From Stenotrophomonas sp. MYb238 (lineage in GTDB: Bacteria; Pseudomonadota; Gammaproteobacteria; Xanthomonadales; Xanthomonadaceae): 64,000 nucleotides of DNA. Shown here piece after piece: positions 18,136-28,271 of the stretch. Below the pieces are notes generated by a model that saw nothing but the letters and a program-made list of their open reading frames with translations, was not told the origin of the DNA and did no database searches. The stretch's first letter is position 1. Each line of letters opens with the position of its first letter. A program made the translations under genes and the position numbers. Where the stretch lies: positions 1-64,000 of the forward strand of contig NZ_WIDL01000017.1 in NCBI RefSeq assembly GCF_009496535.1, written 5' to 3'.

Positions 18136-19046
18136 CAGAAATAGCCCTCCAGCTTCTTCTTCTCCATCGAGGCGGACTGGTCGTGGTCGATCAGCCGGCC
18201 CTGCCGCTCGGAACTGGTGGACACCAGCATCTCGGCGATGATCTTCTCCAGCGAGTCGGCTTCCGATTCGATGGCGCCGGTCAGCGGATAGCAGCCCAGC
18301 GTGCGGAAACGCACCTTGCGCAGCTGCGGCACCTCGCCCGGCTGCAGCGGCAGGCGTTCGTCGTCGACCATGATCAGGCTGCCGTCGCGCTCGACCACGG
18401 GCCGCTCGGCGGCGAAGTACAGCGGCACCACCGGGATCTTCTCGCGGTAGATGTAGAGCCAGATGTCCAGCTCGGTCCAGTTGGACAGCGGGAACACGCG
18501 CACGCTCTCGCCGGCGTGGATGCGCGCGTTGTACAGGTTCCACAGCTCCGGGCGCTGGTTCTTGGGGTCCCAGCGGTGGCGGTCGTTGCGGAACGAGAAC
18601 ACGCGCTCCTTGGCCCGCGACTTCTCCTCGTCGCGGCGCGCGCCGCCGATGGCCGCGTCGAACTTCCACTTGTCCAGCGCCTGCTTCAGGCCCTGGGTCT
18701 TCATCACGTCGGTGTGCACGGACGCACCGTGGCTCACCGGACCGATGTCGCGGGCAATGCCGTCGGGATTGATGTGCACGCGCAGGTCCACGCCGGTCTC
18801 GGCGACGCGGCGGTCGCGGAAGGCGATCATCTCGCGGAATTTCCAGCGCGTATCCACGTGCAGCAGCGGGATCGGCGGCACCCCGGGCGCGAACGCCTTG
18901 AGCAGCAGGTGCAGCAGCACCGAGCTGTCCTTGCCGACCGAATACAGCAGCACCGGGTTGGAGAAGCCGGCCGCGACCTCGCGCAGGATGTGGATGCTTT
19001 CGGCTTCCAGCCGGTCGAGGTGTGACAAAGGAGCGGTAACGGTCAT
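18135..19046 (-). CDS. cysD: Sulfate adenylyltransferase small subunit
   Basis: A 303-residue ATP-sulfurylase catalytic subunit that forms adenylylsulfate from ATP and sulfate together with CysN. It is an ATP pyrophosphatase-fold protein: the PP-loop SVGKDSS is at about 36-42, followed by [28 protein letters not shown] and [15 protein letters not shown], all typical of CysD. The C-terminal LEGYF is conserved in the family. It is first in the cysD-cysNC operon and is divergent from cysJ across 204 bp, which must hold promoters for both. Confidence 0.97.
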   Translation of the reverse strand: MTVTAPLSHLDRLEAESIHILREVAAGFSNPVLLYSVGKDSSVLLHLLLKAFAPGVPPIPLLHVDTRWKFREMIAFRDRRVAETGVDLRVHINPDGIARDIGPVSHGASVHTDVMKTQGLKQALDKWKFDAAIGGARRDEEKSRAKERVFSFRNDRHRWDPKNQRPELWNLYNARIHAGESVRVFPLSNWTELDIWLYIYREKIPVVPLYFAAERPVVERDGSLIMVDDERLPLQPGEVPQLRKVRFRTLGCYPLTGAIESEADSLEKIIAEMLVSTSSERQGRLIDHDQSASMEKKKLEGYF

Positions 19047-19250
19047 TGCGGAGGATTCGGGAGCTGCACGTATAGGAACGGGGGAAGGGTAACAGTGCGG
19101 GCCGGCGGAGTCCCCGGCAGGGCAGCGAGTGTGCGGCCCGCCCGCCCCGCGCAGAAATAAACGCAGGGCATGAACCGATAACCGCCCATCCTTTCCCCCG
19201 CGCCGGGCGCCTCCCTAGCATCGGTCACCCAATCCCAGACCGGACAGGAC

Positions 19251-21095
19251 ATGACCGCCGCCGCTGCCACCGTGCCTCCCAGCCCCCTGCCCGACGACCG
19301 CAGGGTCCTGCTGACGCGCCTGGTGGACGGCCTGGACGGCAACAGCCTGTGGTGGCTGTCCGGTTTCGCCGCCGGCCTGGCCCAGGGCCATCCGCCGCCG
19401 TCGCTGGCGGTGATTCCCGGCGGCCAGCCCGCGGCGCAGGCCGCAGGCCGGCTGACCATCGTCTACGGCAGCCAGACCGGCAACGCGCGCCGCGCCGCCG
19501 AGCAGCTGGCCGGCGAGGCCGAAGCGGCCGGGTTGGCGGTGCGGCTGGTCCGCGCCGACGCCTACCCCACCCGCGAACTGGCCGGCGAGCGCCTGCTCTA
19601 CATCGTCATCAGCACCCAGGGCGAAGGCGATCCGCCGGACGACGCCATCGGCCTGGTCGAGTTCATCGCCGGCAAGCGCGCACCCAAGCTGCCCGAACTC
19701 AGGTACGCCGTGCTCGGCCTGGGCGATTCCAGCTACGCCGACTTCTGCGGCATCGGCCGCAGGCTGGACGCGCGCCTGGCCGAACTCGGCGCACGCCGCC
19801 TGCAGCCGCTGGGCGAAGCCGACCTGGACATCGACACCGTCGCCGCGCCGTGGCGCACCCGCGCCCTGGCCGATGCGCGCCAGACCCTGGGCGAAAGCGC
19901 CGCGCCGCCGGCCAGCAACGTCACCCCGCTGCGCCACGGCCAGAGCGCGGCGCACAGCGCCCAGCATCCGTTCCATGCCGAACTGCTGGCGCGGCAGCTG
20001 GTCAGCGGCCGCGACTTCAAGGGCCCGGCCTATGGCCAGTACGGGCGCATCGACAAGCGCGTGCACCACGTCGAGCTGGCGCTGGAAGGCAGCGGCCTGC
20101 ACTACGAACCGGGCGACGCGCTGGGCATCGTCCACCGCAATCCGCCGCAGCTGGTCGACGCCGTCCTCGCCGCCACCGGACTGGACGGCGACGCCGGCGT
20201 CAGCCACGACGGCCACACCCGTCCGCTGGCGCAGTGGCTGGGCGAACACCGCGAACTGACCCGCATCTCGCGCCCGCTGCTGGCGACGGTGGCCGAACGC
20301 AGCGGCAACGCCGACCTGGCCAGCCTGCTGGAGCCGGCGCGCGCCAGCGAACTGGCCGCCGTTTTCAGCGATCACCAGCTGGTCGATGTGCTGCACCGCT
20401 GGCCGGCCGAATGGGACGCCGCCGCGCTGGTCGCCGCGCTGCGTCCGGTCGCGCACCGTCTGTACTCGATCGCCTCCAGCCGCAAGCGGGTCGGCGACGA
20501 GGTCCACCTGACCGTGGACGAACTGGCCTACGACGCCCATGGCCGCGGCCATGTCGGCGCCGCCAGCGCCTTCCTCGCAGCGCTGGAGGAAGGCGCGCAG
20601 GTGCCGGTGTTCGTCGAGCCGAACGAACGCTTCCGCGTCCCCGCCGATGCCAGCCGCGACATCGTCATGATCGGCCCGGGCACCGGCGTGGCGCCGTTCC
20701 GCGGTTTCGTGCAGGAACGCGCCGAGACCGGCGCCGCCGGCCGCAACTGGCTGTTCTTCGGCGCGCGCCATTTCAACAGCGATTTCCTCTACCAGGTCGA
20801 GTGGCAGGACGCCCTGCAGAAGAAGGAACTGCATCGCCTCGACCTGGCCTTCTCCCGCGACCAGGCCGACAAAATCTACGTACAGGACCGCCTGCGCGAA
20901 CAGGGCCGCGATCTGTACGACTGGCTGCAGGGCGGCGCCCACCTGTACGTGTGCGGCGCCATCGGCATGGGCAAGGACGTGCACGCCGCGCTGCTGGACG
21001 TCGTCGCCGCGCACAACGGCGGCGATGCCGACGCCGCGGCCGACTACCTGTCCACGCTGCAGCGCGAAGGCCGCTACGCCCGCGACGTCTACTGA
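19251..21095 (+). CDS. cysJ: Sulfite reductase [NADPH] flavoprotein alpha subunit
   Basis: A 614-residue diflavin reductase that passes electrons from NADPH through FAD and FMN to CysI. Domains in order: a short hydrophobic-helical lead (1-65), FMN flavodoxin domain (about 68-210, IVYGSQTGNARRAAEQ and STQGEGDPPDDA), connecting and FAD domain (about 230-450, RLYSIASS near 402), and NADP domain (about 470-614, IGPGTGVAPFRGFVQER, ending GRYARDVY). Length is close to E. coli CysJ (599). It begins the cysJ-cysI-cysH set; a REP element lies between it and cysI. Confidence 0.97.
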   Translation: MTAAAATVPPSPLPDDRRVLLTRLVDGLDGNSLWWLSGFAAGLAQGHPPPSLAVIPGGQPAAQAAGRLTIVYGSQTGNARRAAEQLAGEAEAAGLAVRLVRADAYPTRELAGERLLYIVISTQGEGDPPDDAIGLVEFIAGKRAPKLPELRYAVLGLGDSSYADFCGIGRRLDARLAELGARRLQPLGEADLDIDTVAAPWRTRALADARQTLGESAAPPASNVTPLRHGQSAAHSAQHPFHAELLARQLVSGRDFKGPAYGQYGRIDKRVHHVELALEGSGLHYEPGDALGIVHRNPPQLVDAVLAATGLDGDAGVSHDGHTRPLAQWLGEHRELTRISRPLLATVAERSGNADLASLLEPARASELAAVFSDHQLVDVLHRWPAEWDAAALVAALRPVAHRLYSIASSRKRVGDEVHLTVDELAYDAHGRGHVGAASAFLAALEEGAQVPVFVEPNERFRVPADASRDIVMIGPGTGVAPFRGFVQERAETGAAGRNWLFFGARHFNSDFLYQVEWQDALQKKELHRLDLAFSRDQADKIYVQDRLREQGRDLYDWLQGGAHLYVCGAIGMGKDVHAALLDVVAAHNGGDADAAADYLSTLQREGRYARDVY

Positions 21096-21098
21096 CCC

Positions 21099-21166
21099 GT
21101 AGGAGCGACTTCAGTCGCGATCGGGCTTTACCGGGAAAGCTTCATCGCGACTGAAGTCGCTCCTAC
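21099..21166. repeat. REP-type palindrome inside the cysJIH operon (GACTTCAGTC stem)
   Basis: A 68-bp matched-arm element immediately after the cysJ stop and 23 bases before the cysI ATG. Because it sits within an operon, its hairpin could alter the cysJ:cysI expression ratio or protect upstream mRNA. Confidence 0.9.
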
Positions 21167-21189
21167 GCAACACAGCCATTGGATTGACC

Positions 21190-22896
21190 ATGAGCCACCC
21201 TTCCGTCGAAAAGATCAAACTCGAAAGCCGGCGCCTGCGCGGCACCATCAGTCAGGGCCTGCTGGACCCCACCACCGGCTCGCTGAGCTTCGAGGACCAG
21301 CGCACCATCAAGTTCCACGGCAGCTACCAGCAGGACGACCGCGACCTGCGCGACGAGCGCCGCCGGCAGAAGCTCGAACCAGCGCACCAGTTCATGATCC
21401 GCATCCGCGCGCCGGGCGGCGTGTTCACCCCGCAGCAGTGGCTCAAGCTCGACCAGATCGCCACCACCTGGGCCAACCACTCGCTGCGCGTGACCACGCG
21501 CCAGACCTTCCAGTTCCACGGCGTGATCAAGCGCGAGCTGAAGGCGACCATGCAGGCGATAAATTCCGCCGCGATGGACACCGTCTCGGCCTGCGGCGAC
21601 GTCAACCGCAACGTGCTCGGCGCCAGCAACCCGCTGCAGTCGGCGCTGCACGCACAGGTGCACGACTGGGCGCAGCAGCTGTCGCTGCGCTTCAGGCCGG
21701 CCACCCGCGCCTATTACGAGATCTGGCTGGACGAGGAGAAGGTGGCCGAGAGCGGCGTCGAGCACGAGCCCGTCTATGGCGATGCCTACCTGCCGCGCAA
21801 GTTCAAGATCGCCGTGGCGGTGCCGCCGTACAACGACGTGGACGTGTTCGCCAACGACCTGGGCCTGATCGCCATCGTCGACGACGCCGGCGAGCTCGCC
21901 GGCTTCAACGTGGCCATCGGCGGCGGCATGGGCGCCAGCCACGGCATCGCCGCGCACTACCCGCGCGTGGGCAACGTGATCGGCTTCGTCGCGCCGGAGC
22001 AGGTGTTCGCCATCGCCGAGGCCGCCATCACCGTGCAGCGCGACCTGGGCGACCGCGAGGAACGCAAGCATGCGCGTTTCAAGTACACCATCGACGACCA
22101 CGGCTCGGACAGGATCGTGGCGATGATGGAGGAGCGCGCGGGCTTCCGGCTGCAGCCCGCGCGGCCGTTCCTGTTCGAGCACAACGGCGACCGCTTCGGC
22201 TGGGTCGAGGGCGAGGACGGCCTGTGGCACCTCACCCTGTCCCTGCCGTGCGGCCGCATCGCCGACACGCCCGGGCGCCCGCTGCTGACCGGCATGCGTG
22301 AGATCGCCAAGTTGCACCAGGGCGAGTTCCGCATGACCGCCAACCAGAACGTGATCGTCGCCGGCGTGCCGGCGGCGCAGCGCGCGCGCATCGACGCGCT
22401 GGTCGCGCAGCACGCGCTGGACCTGGAGAACAACGCGCCCACCGCCACCGCACGCAGCGCGGTGGCCTGCGTGGCGCTGCCCACCTGCGCGCTGGCGATG
22501 GCCGAGGCCGAGCGCTACCTGCCCGGCTTCCTGGCCGCGCTGGAACCGCTGCTCGCCCGGCATGGCCTGCGCGAGGCGCCGATCCTGCTGCGCGTGTCCG
22601 GCTGCCCCAATGGCTGCTCGCGCCCGTACCTGGCCGAGATCGCCCTGGTCGGCAAGGCGCCGGGCCGCTACAACCTGTTCCTCGGCGGCGACCACCGCGG
22701 CCAGCGCCTGAACACGCTGTACCGCGACAACGTCACCGAAGCGCAGATCCTCGAAGCGCTGGAACCGCTGCTGGCCCGCTACGCCACCGGACGCGACGCG
22801 GACGAACGCTTCGGCGACTTCCTGCACCGCAGCGGCCTGATCGACCTGCCGCCCTACCCAACCCACCGCCAGATTGCCGTGGAACTGCACGCATGA
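21190..22896 (+). CDS. cysI: Sulfite reductase hemoprotein beta subunit
   Basis: A 568-residue enzyme reducing sulfite to sulfide at a siroheme coupled to a [4Fe-4S] cluster. The cluster cysteines are in [20 protein letters not shown] (C-x5-C) and [14 protein letters not shown] (C-x3-C), exactly as in E. coli CysI. Siroheme-binding basic residues appear in [12 protein letters not shown] and the N-terminal repeat. The ATG at 21190 is used; a TTG at 21184 would add two residues. cysH starts inside the last codons (ATGA overlap), so translation is coupled. Confidence 0.97.
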   Translation: MSHPSVEKIKLESRRLRGTISQGLLDPTTGSLSFEDQRTIKFHGSYQQDDRDLRDERRRQKLEPAHQFMIRIRAPGGVFTPQQWLKLDQIATTWANHSLRVTTRQTFQFHGVIKRELKATMQAINSAAMDTVSACGDVNRNVLGASNPLQSALHAQVHDWAQQLSLRFRPATRAYYEIWLDEEKVAESGVEHEPVYGDAYLPRKFKIAVAVPPYNDVDVFANDLGLIAIVDDAGELAGFNVAIGGGMGASHGIAAHYPRVGNVIGFVAPEQVFAIAEAAITVQRDLGDREERKHARFKYTIDDHGSDRIVAMMEERAGFRLQPARPFLFEHNGDRFGWVEGEDGLWHLTLSLPCGRIADTPGRPLLTGMREIAKLHQGEFRMTANQNVIVAGVPAAQRARIDALVAQHALDLENNAPTATARSAVACVALPTCALAMAEAERYLPGFLAALEPLLARHGLREAPILLRVSGCPNGCSRPYLAEIALVGKAPGRYNLFLGGDHRGQRLNTLYRDNVTEAQILEALEPLLARYATGRDADERFGDFLHRSGLIDLPPYPTHRQIAVELHA

Positions 22897-23627
22897 GCGC
22901 CCTGCCCCTGTCTTCCCTCAACGACGGACACATCGCACCGACCGAGGATCTGGCCACGCTCAATACGCGGCTCGAGGCGATGGATGCGGCCGCGCGCGTG
23001 CGCTGGGCGCTGCAGCACACGCCGGGCACGCACGTGCTGTCCTCCAGCTTCGGCGCGCAGTCGGCGGTGACCCTGCACCTGCTCAGCCGCCAGCAGCCGG
23101 ACATCCCGGTGATCCTGATCGACACCGGCTACCTGTTCCCGGAAACCTACCGCTTCGCCGACGAACTCACCGAGCGGCTCGGCCTGAACCTGAAGGTGTA
23201 CCGCCCGCTGGTCAGCCGCGCATGGATGGAGGCGCGCCACGGCCGGTTGTGGGAACAGGGGCTGGTCGGCATCGAGCAGTACAACAACCTGCGCAAGGTC
23301 GAACCGATGAACCGCGCGCTGGACGAACTGCAGGCCGGCACCTGGTTCACCGGCCTGCGCCGCAACCAATCGGCCAGCCGCGCCAATACCCCCGTGTTGC
23401 AGAAGCGCGGCCAGCGCTGGAAGGTCAACCCGATCGCCGACTGGAACGACCGCGACGTCTGGCAATACCTCAAGCAACACGAGCTGCCCTACCACCCGCT
23501 GTGGGAGCAGGGCTACGTCTCGATCGGCGACTACCACACCACCCGCCGCTGGGAGCCGGGCATGCGCGAGGAGGACACCCGCTTCTTCGGCCTCAAGCGC
23601 GAGTGCGGGCTGCACGAAGAGATCTAG
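22893..23627 (+). CDS. cysH: PAPS reductase (thioredoxin-dependent)
   Basis: A 244-residue enzyme that reduces PAPS to sulfite and 3',5'-ADP. It has the modified PP-loop [10 protein letters not shown] (about 50-59), the [18 protein letters not shown] segment, TGLRRNQS, and the catalytic Cys in KRECGLHE (C238). The CC...CxxC iron-sulfur cysteines of APS reductases are absent, which fits PAPS as the substrate and the presence of an APS kinase in cysNC. It overlaps cysI by four bases. Confidence 0.96.
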   Translation: MSALPLSSLNDGHIAPTEDLATLNTRLEAMDAAARVRWALQHTPGTHVLSSSFGAQSAVTLHLLSRQQPDIPVILIDTGYLFPETYRFADELTERLGLNLKVYRPLVSRAWMEARHGRLWEQGLVGIEQYNNLRKVEPMNRALDELQAGTWFTGLRRNQSASRANTPVLQKRGQRWKVNPIADWNDRDVWQYLKQHELPYHPLWEQGYVSIGDYHTTRRWEPGMREEDTRFFGLKRECGLHEEI

Positions 23628-23851
23628 GTCGGCCGGAATGCGGGGCATGCCCGGCAACGGGCGGATGCGGGCAGAGCGCGGCGGAGCGGGCTCCATCCGA
23701 TGCCCCGGCACGGCGCGGAATCTAGGATGTGGGCAACGGCCGGAGCATCTCTTCCCCGTCCCGGCAGCGCCCTTACGCCGGCGCACGGCGTTGAAGCCTC
23801 GACGCAGACGGAGCGGACGTGGCGAACCGCCGCCCCGATCCTGCGCGCCGG
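23628..23851. other. Convergent intergenic region, nothing recognised
   Basis: 224 bases between cysH (plus) and the BLUF gene (minus). No strong hairpin with T-run, no supported frame. Confidence 0.4.
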
Positions 23852-24298
23852 TCAGCCTGCCGTTTCCTGCGCCTGCTGCCGTTCCCAGAAGGCGAGCAGT
23901 TCGTGCAGGCCCGGCGCTTCGCCGGCGTCCGCCACGTCCTCGCGCAGGTAGCGCGCCTCCTGCCGCCACTGGCGGCTGCTCAATGCCTGCAACACGCTGC
24001 CCTCGGCACGGCTGCAGCCCATGTGCCACTGGCTGAAATACAGCCGCTCCACCGGACCGTGCTGCAGTTCCTCCAGTGCCACGTGCATGCGCGAGGCGCG
24101 GATGCGCTCGTAGATGCGGGCCACGCCCGCCTCCGGCCCCTCGAAATACTGGAAGAAGCGGCGGCCATCATGGAGCAGGACGCCGGTGACGCCTTCCATG
24201 CGGTTGTGCGCGCGGGCGTCGACCAGCAGGCGGTCGAGGTCGGCCGGCGTAAGGCCGGCGACGGCGGTGCTGAGGTAGGCCACGGCGTGCTGCGTCAT
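23852..24298 (-). CDS. Stand-alone BLUF-domain blue-light photoreceptor
   Basis: A 148-residue protein made almost only of a BLUF domain, which binds FAD and senses blue light through a Tyr-Gln hydrogen-bond switch. Expected residues are present: Y8 (AYLST), N32 (AHNRMEGVTGVLL), Q50 (RRFFQYFEG), and the W91/M93 pair (QWHMG). The 40-residue C-terminal tail is helical and charged and contains no output domain, as in short BLUF proteins such as PixD or YcgF-like fragments, so signalling would go through a partner protein. The partner is not obvious here. It is 76 bp downstream of the copper receptor gene on the same strand. Confidence 0.88.
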   Translation of the reverse strand: MTQHAVAYLSTAVAGLTPADLDRLLVDARAHNRMEGVTGVLLHDGRRFFQYFEGPEAGVARIYERIRASRMHVALEELQHGPVERLYFSQWHMGCSRAEGSVLQALSSRQWRQEARYLREDVADAGEAPGLHELLAFWERQQAQETAG

Positions 24299-24374
24299 CT
24301 GCTTGCTCCATCTGGACGCGCGAGCATGCCACAGGCGCCCCGCCGCCGGTTGCCCGGCGGCGGGGGCAGCGGCG

Positions 24375-26435
24375 TCAGTAGCGGTAGTCCAGCTTCAGCC
24401 AGAACGTGCGGCCCGGTTCGTTGATCCGCACCGGGTCGGCGGGGAAGCCGAAGTCGGCGCTGCCGGCCAGGTTCAGGTGCTCGGCGTAGGCGCGGTCGAA
24501 CAGGTTGTCCACGCCGGCGCTGGCGTGCAGGCCGTCGTTGATGCGGTAGGCGGCATTGAGCGAGAGCGTGGCGAAACCCGCGGTCGGGCCGAGGTCGCGC
24601 GCGACCACGTTGCCTTCATCCTGCGCGACCCGGTTCTGCCGGCCCACCACCCGCAGCAGCGCGCCGGTGGACCAGCGCGCGTGCTCCCAGGACGCGGTGA
24701 AGCGCCCTTCCAGCGGCGGGATCTGCGGCAGCGGGCGCTGCTCGTCGCGGTTCTCGCCCCAGGCATAGGCCAGCGTGCTGCCCAGCTTCCAGCCCTGCAC
24801 CGGGCGCCATTCCAGCCCGGCCTCGGCGCCGGCGATGCGCGCATCCACGTTGCCCGCGCGGGTGCTGCTGCCCATCATGCCGCCGCTGCGGTAGGCGAAC
24901 AGGATGTAGTCCTGCAGGCGCCCGGCATAGGCCGATACCCAGGCGTCCAGCGCGCGGCCGTGGAACTGCAGGCCGAGATCGAGCTGGGTGGTCTTCTCCG
25001 GCTTCACCCCGGCGAAGGCGTTGGCGGCGCCAGCCGGGCCGGCGTCGGCCGAGAACAGCTCCCAGTAGTCGGGCATGCGCTCGCTGTGGCCAAGCCCGGC
25101 ATACCAGGTCCAGGCCTTGCCGTGGTCGCGCTCGTAGCGCAGGAAGCCGCTGCCCAGCGTTTCCTCCCGCGTCAGGCCGGCGGTGGGGTTGGGCATGGCC
25201 ATCATCCCGGCGGTCCGGCGCAGGTCCTTCGCCTGCGCCTTGTCCACGCGCAGGCCGCTCACCCAGCGCCGCGGCGTGTCCTCGCCGAAGGTCAGCTCGG
25301 CGAACGCGCCCTGGTTGCGCAGCTCGGCGTCGCGGGTCCACGGCATCTGCCGGAAGGTGCCGCGGCCCATGCCGTTGCGCTTGCGGTGGCGGCTGTCCTG
25401 CGCGTCGATGCCGGCGACGACGGCCACGTCCTGCCAGCGCCATTCCGAAGCGAGGCGGCCGCCGCTGGTGCGCCGCTCCACGTTCGACGCCATCGGCATC
25501 GGCATGCTGCCGTGCGGGTTGGGCGTGCGCAGCGTGTAGTTGTCCATCACGTGGTCGGCTTCGTTGTAGTACAGGTTGGCCTGCAGCTTGTCCCACGCGC
25601 CGGGCAGGTTGCCGCGCTCGAAACGCAGGCCGTAGCTGCTGCGCCTGAACGCCGCGCCGTCCATGCCGCGGCCGGCGTAGCGGGCCAGCGCGTCGCCGGT
25701 GCCGGCGTTGAGTTCGAGCACGGTGTCGGCGTCGGGGGTCCAGCCGATGGCGGCGTCGGCGTTCCACTTGCGCCAGCGCGAGGGCACCACGTCGCCGTTG
25801 CCGTCGCGGTAATCGTCGGACTCGGAGCGGTTGCCGTTCACCCGTACGTAGCCCGGCTTGCTGCCGACGCTGGCGTCGAGCATCTGGTCGTTGCGGTTGC
25901 TGGAGCCGCCCAGCGCGCTGGCCTGCAGCTGCATGCCCGGCGCGTCGAAGCGCGGCATGTCGCGCTCGAAGCGCACCGTGCCGGCCGAGGCGCCGGCGCC
26001 CCAGCGCACGCTCTGCGGGCCCTTGATGACGGTGAGCCGGTCGTAGGTTTCCGGCGCGATGTAGGACAGCGGGTTGTCCATGCGCGACGGGCAGGCGCCG
26101 ATCAGGCTGCCGTCGTTGCTGAGGATGTTCAGCCGCGAACCGGACATGCCGCGCAGCACCGGGTCGCCGTTGGTGCCGCCGTTGCGGATGGCGGAAAAGC
26201 CCGGCACGGTCTTGAGGTAGTCGGCGCCATCGCTGGCCGGCACCGGCTGCCGCGGCAGGCGCGGATCGGTGACCCAGTTCAGCGGCGAGGACGGCGCGGC
26301 ACTGGTGACGACCAGGGTGTCGAGCGTCTTGATCGAGTCGGGTTCGTCGGCGTGCGCGGGGTGGGGAAACAGCGCCAGGCAGACGCAGGCGGCCAGGCAC
26401 GCCGGGACGCCCGGCATACGGGAAACGGGATACAT
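24375..26435 (-). CDS. TonB-dependent copper-type outer-membrane receptor (OprC/NosA-like)
   Basis: A 686-residue beta-barrel receptor. ATG 26435 gives a signal peptide (CLAACVCLALFPHPAHA), a TonB box-like LDTLVV, a plug domain (about 55-160; LRGMSGSRLNILSNDGS, VIKGPQSVRWGAGASAG), and a 22-strand barrel ending in the aromatic C-terminus LDYRY. The plug and the Met/His-rich loops (NPHGSMPMPMASN, AGMMAMPNP, RSGGMMGSS) resemble the TonB-dependent copper receptor family. Function in copper uptake or efflux sensing is inferred. The frame is open upstream to 26813, but that part lies over the DUF2946 gene and is not part of this protein. Confidence 0.9.
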   Translation of the reverse strand: MYPVSRMPGVPACLAACVCLALFPHPAHADEPDSIKTLDTLVVTSAAPSSPLNWVTDPRLPRQPVPASDGADYLKTVPGFSAIRNGGTNGDPVLRGMSGSRLNILSNDGSLIGACPSRMDNPLSYIAPETYDRLTVIKGPQSVRWGAGASAGTVRFERDMPRFDAPGMQLQASALGGSSNRNDQMLDASVGSKPGYVRVNGNRSESDDYRDGNGDVVPSRWRKWNADAAIGWTPDADTVLELNAGTGDALARYAGRGMDGAAFRRSSYGLRFERGNLPGAWDKLQANLYYNEADHVMDNYTLRTPNPHGSMPMPMASNVERRTSGGRLASEWRWQDVAVVAGIDAQDSRHRKRNGMGRGTFRQMPWTRDAELRNQGAFAELTFGEDTPRRWVSGLRVDKAQAKDLRRTAGMMAMPNPTAGLTREETLGSGFLRYERDHGKAWTWYAGLGHSERMPDYWELFSADAGPAGAANAFAGVKPEKTTQLDLGLQFHGRALDAWVSAYAGRLQDYILFAYRSGGMMGSSTRAGNVDARIAGAEAGLEWRPVQGWKLGSTLAYAWGENRDEQRPLPQIPPLEGRFTASWEHARWSTGALLRVVGRQNRVAQDEGNVVARDLGPTAGFATLSLNAAYRINDGLHASAGVDNLFDRAYAEHLNLAGSADFGFPADPVRINEPGRTFWLKLDYRY

Positions 26436-26505
26436 GAGGTTCTCCGGTACGACATGCCGCGTACTGCCGGAGGGCAGCGGGCGGCGGGAAGAAGGGGGAG
26501 TGTCG

Positions 26506-26943
26506 TCAGGAGAACAGCGGCGGCCCGCGCGCCGGGTGTGCCGGCCAGCGCAGGCCGGCGGTGAATACGGTGGCGCGCGGCGACTGCGGCGCGATGCGGT
26601 ACAGCAGCGGCGCCAGCACCAGCAGCACCGCCAGCCACGGCAGCAGCCGCGAGGCCATGGTGCAGTAGTCGCAGGCCTCGCCATGGGCGGCGTGGGGATC
26701 GGCCGGGGGCGCCTTGCCTGTGGCGCTGTCGGCAATCCCATGCCCGGCATGCGCGTCCATCGCGTGGTGCCCGGCCGGCATGTCGCCCGGCATCGCCATG
26801 GCGGGCATCGCATGCGCCATCGACGCGTGCGTACCCTGCCCGGCCTGCATCCAGCGGCTGACCACCGGCGCCAGCGCCATCAGCAGCGTGGCCGCCAGCG
26901 CGAGCAGCAACATCCAGCGGTGCAGGAGCGGGGATCGGTTCAC
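26506..26943 (-). CDS. DUF2946 His/Met-rich membrane protein (copper-associated)
   Basis: A 145-residue protein with an N-terminal membrane segment (about 12-30), a His/Met-rich middle (about 38-90 with many H, M and HAGH-type clusters), the CDYC motif near 93, and a second hydrophobic stretch (about 100-118). This is the DUF2946 layout, often found beside copper receptors. The GTG at 26943 gives the fullest N-terminus; an ATG about 10 codons later would still keep the signal-like helix. The copper TonB receptor starts 70 bp downstream, so they are probably one unit. Metal binding is inferred from composition. Confidence 0.85.
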   Translation of the reverse strand: MNRSPLLHRWMLLLALAATLLMALAPVVSRWMQAGQGTHASMAHAMPAMAMPGDMPAGHHAMDAHAGHGIADSATGKAPPADPHAAHGEACDYCTMASRLLPWLAVLLVLAPLLYRIAPQSPRATVFTAGLRWPAHPARGPPLFS

Positions 26944-27027
26944 GCCCCGATTTTAAGGCGCCGCCGCGGTCTTTCAGGTGCGACGGAGTGCCGCAGGGCA
27001 GGAAGGGGAAATCGATGGGCGCGCACT

Positions 27028-27111
27028 GTAGGAGCGCACTGTAGGAGCGCACTTCAGTGCGCGAGGGGCTCTACCGGGAATGCTCCATCGCGCACTGAAG
27101 TGCGCTCCTAC
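27028..27111. repeat. REP-type palindrome with duplicated left end (CACTTCAGTG stem)
   Basis: A matched-arm element at 27041-27111, preceded by an extra 13-bp copy of its left end (GTAGGAGCGCACT at 27028-27040). The stutter suggests slippage or an aborted insertion. It lies between the cysB-like gene and DUF2946. Confidence 0.88.
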
Positions 27112-27127
27112 CGTGCGCGTCCGCGCC

Positions 27128-28111
27128 TCAGCTGGTGATGGTCTGGGTCAGTTCTTCCCAACTCGGCGGCCTCGGCCAGTCGGCTTCCTGGTTGCCGTCG
27201 AGCACGCGGCGCAGGTCGCGCTTGTCGATCTGCGGCGCCAGCACGTGCACCAGTTCCAGCGCGTAGTCGCGCAGCACGCGGTCGCGCGGCAGCACCGCCC
27301 AGGCGGTGCACTCGGCGACCGCCGCCGGCGCCGGCCAGGCGCGCAGGTCGCTGTCGCCGGCGCTGACCGCCATTTCCGCCAGCAGGCCCACGCCCAGGCC
27401 GGTACGCACGTAGGTCTTGATCAGGTCGGCGTCGAGCGCGGTCAGCGCCAGATCCGGCTCCAGCCCCTGCGTGGCGAAGGCGCGGCGCAGCGAGGAACTG
27501 GGCCGGGTCGAGGATTCGTAGCTGATCAGCGGGTGCGCGGCCAGCGCGGCCATGTCCGGCACCTTGCCGGCGCGGTCCAGCGCGTGGCCCTTGGGCACCA
27601 GCACCAGCCGCCGCCAGCGGTACAGCGGCACCGCGATGCCGGTGCTGGGTGCGCCGCCGGCGGTGCTGACGATGGCGATGTCGGCGTCGCCCTGGCTGAG
27701 TAGGTCCAGCGCGTCGCTCTCGGCCGCCTGCTGCAGGTGCACGCTGACCTGCGGATAGGCCAGCTTGATCCGCGCCACCGCCGGCGGCAGAACGAAGCGC
27801 GCCTGGGTGTGGGTGGTGGTCAGGATCAGCTGGCCGTGGCTCTCGCGGCGCTGGTTGGCCGCGTAGGTGCGGATGTTGTTGGCCTCGGCCAGCACCAGGC
27901 GGGCGCGGGAGATCACCTCCTCGCCGGCCGGCGTCACCGACTCCAGGCTGCGCCCCTTGCGCACGAACAGCAGGAAGCCCAGTTCGTCCTCCAACTGCTT
28001 GAGCTGCTTGGACAGGCCCGGCTGGGTAGCGTGCACGCGCGTGGCCGCCAGCGTGATGTTGAGCTCGGCATCGGCAATGGCCACCAGATAGCGTAGTTGG
28101 GTCAGGGTCAT
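27128..28111 (-). CDS. cysB: LysR-family regulator, CysB-like
   Basis: A 327-residue LysR regulator. The winged helix (about 1-60: LRYLVAIADAELNITLAA, QPGLSKQLKQLEDELGFLLF) and effector-domain start TTTHTQARFVLPPAV are the CysB/Cbl signature; CysB senses N-acetylserine or O-acetylserine and sulfur limitation. It is divergent from cysG-cysK and 3.5 kb from cysH, in agreement with a role as the regulator of these genes. A Cbl-like role cannot be excluded. The 160-bp gap to cysG should contain its operator and both promoters. Confidence 0.92.
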   Translation of the reverse strand: MTLTQLRYLVAIADAELNITLAATRVHATQPGLSKQLKQLEDELGFLLFVRKGRSLESVTPAGEEVISRARLVLAEANNIRTYAANQRRESHGQLILTTTHTQARFVLPPAVARIKLAYPQVSVHLQQAAESDALDLLSQGDADIAIVSTAGGAPSTGIAVPLYRWRRLVLVPKGHALDRAGKVPDMAALAAHPLISYESSTRPSSSLRRAFATQGLEPDLALTALDADLIKTYVRTGLGVGLLAEMAVSAGDSDLRAWPAPAAVAECTAWAVLPRDRVLRDYALELVHVLAPQIDKRDLRRVLDGNQEADWPRPPSWEELTQTITS

Positions 28112-28271
28112 TGGAGGTCGGAAGGCGGCTCGGCGGGGACGGACGACTGTAGGTCAGATTGCCCGGCTCACTTATAACCGAAAGTAATCTGACAGGCGGC
28201 GCAAGTCATTTCCGGGCCTCCGGGGCCGGGGCTACGGTCAGCATCCCTTCCGCCACCGCCTTCCCACCGCC

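Noticed and set aside
24303-26564. 753-residue plus-strand frame
   Set aside because: Antisense to the copper TonB receptor; no domain seen.
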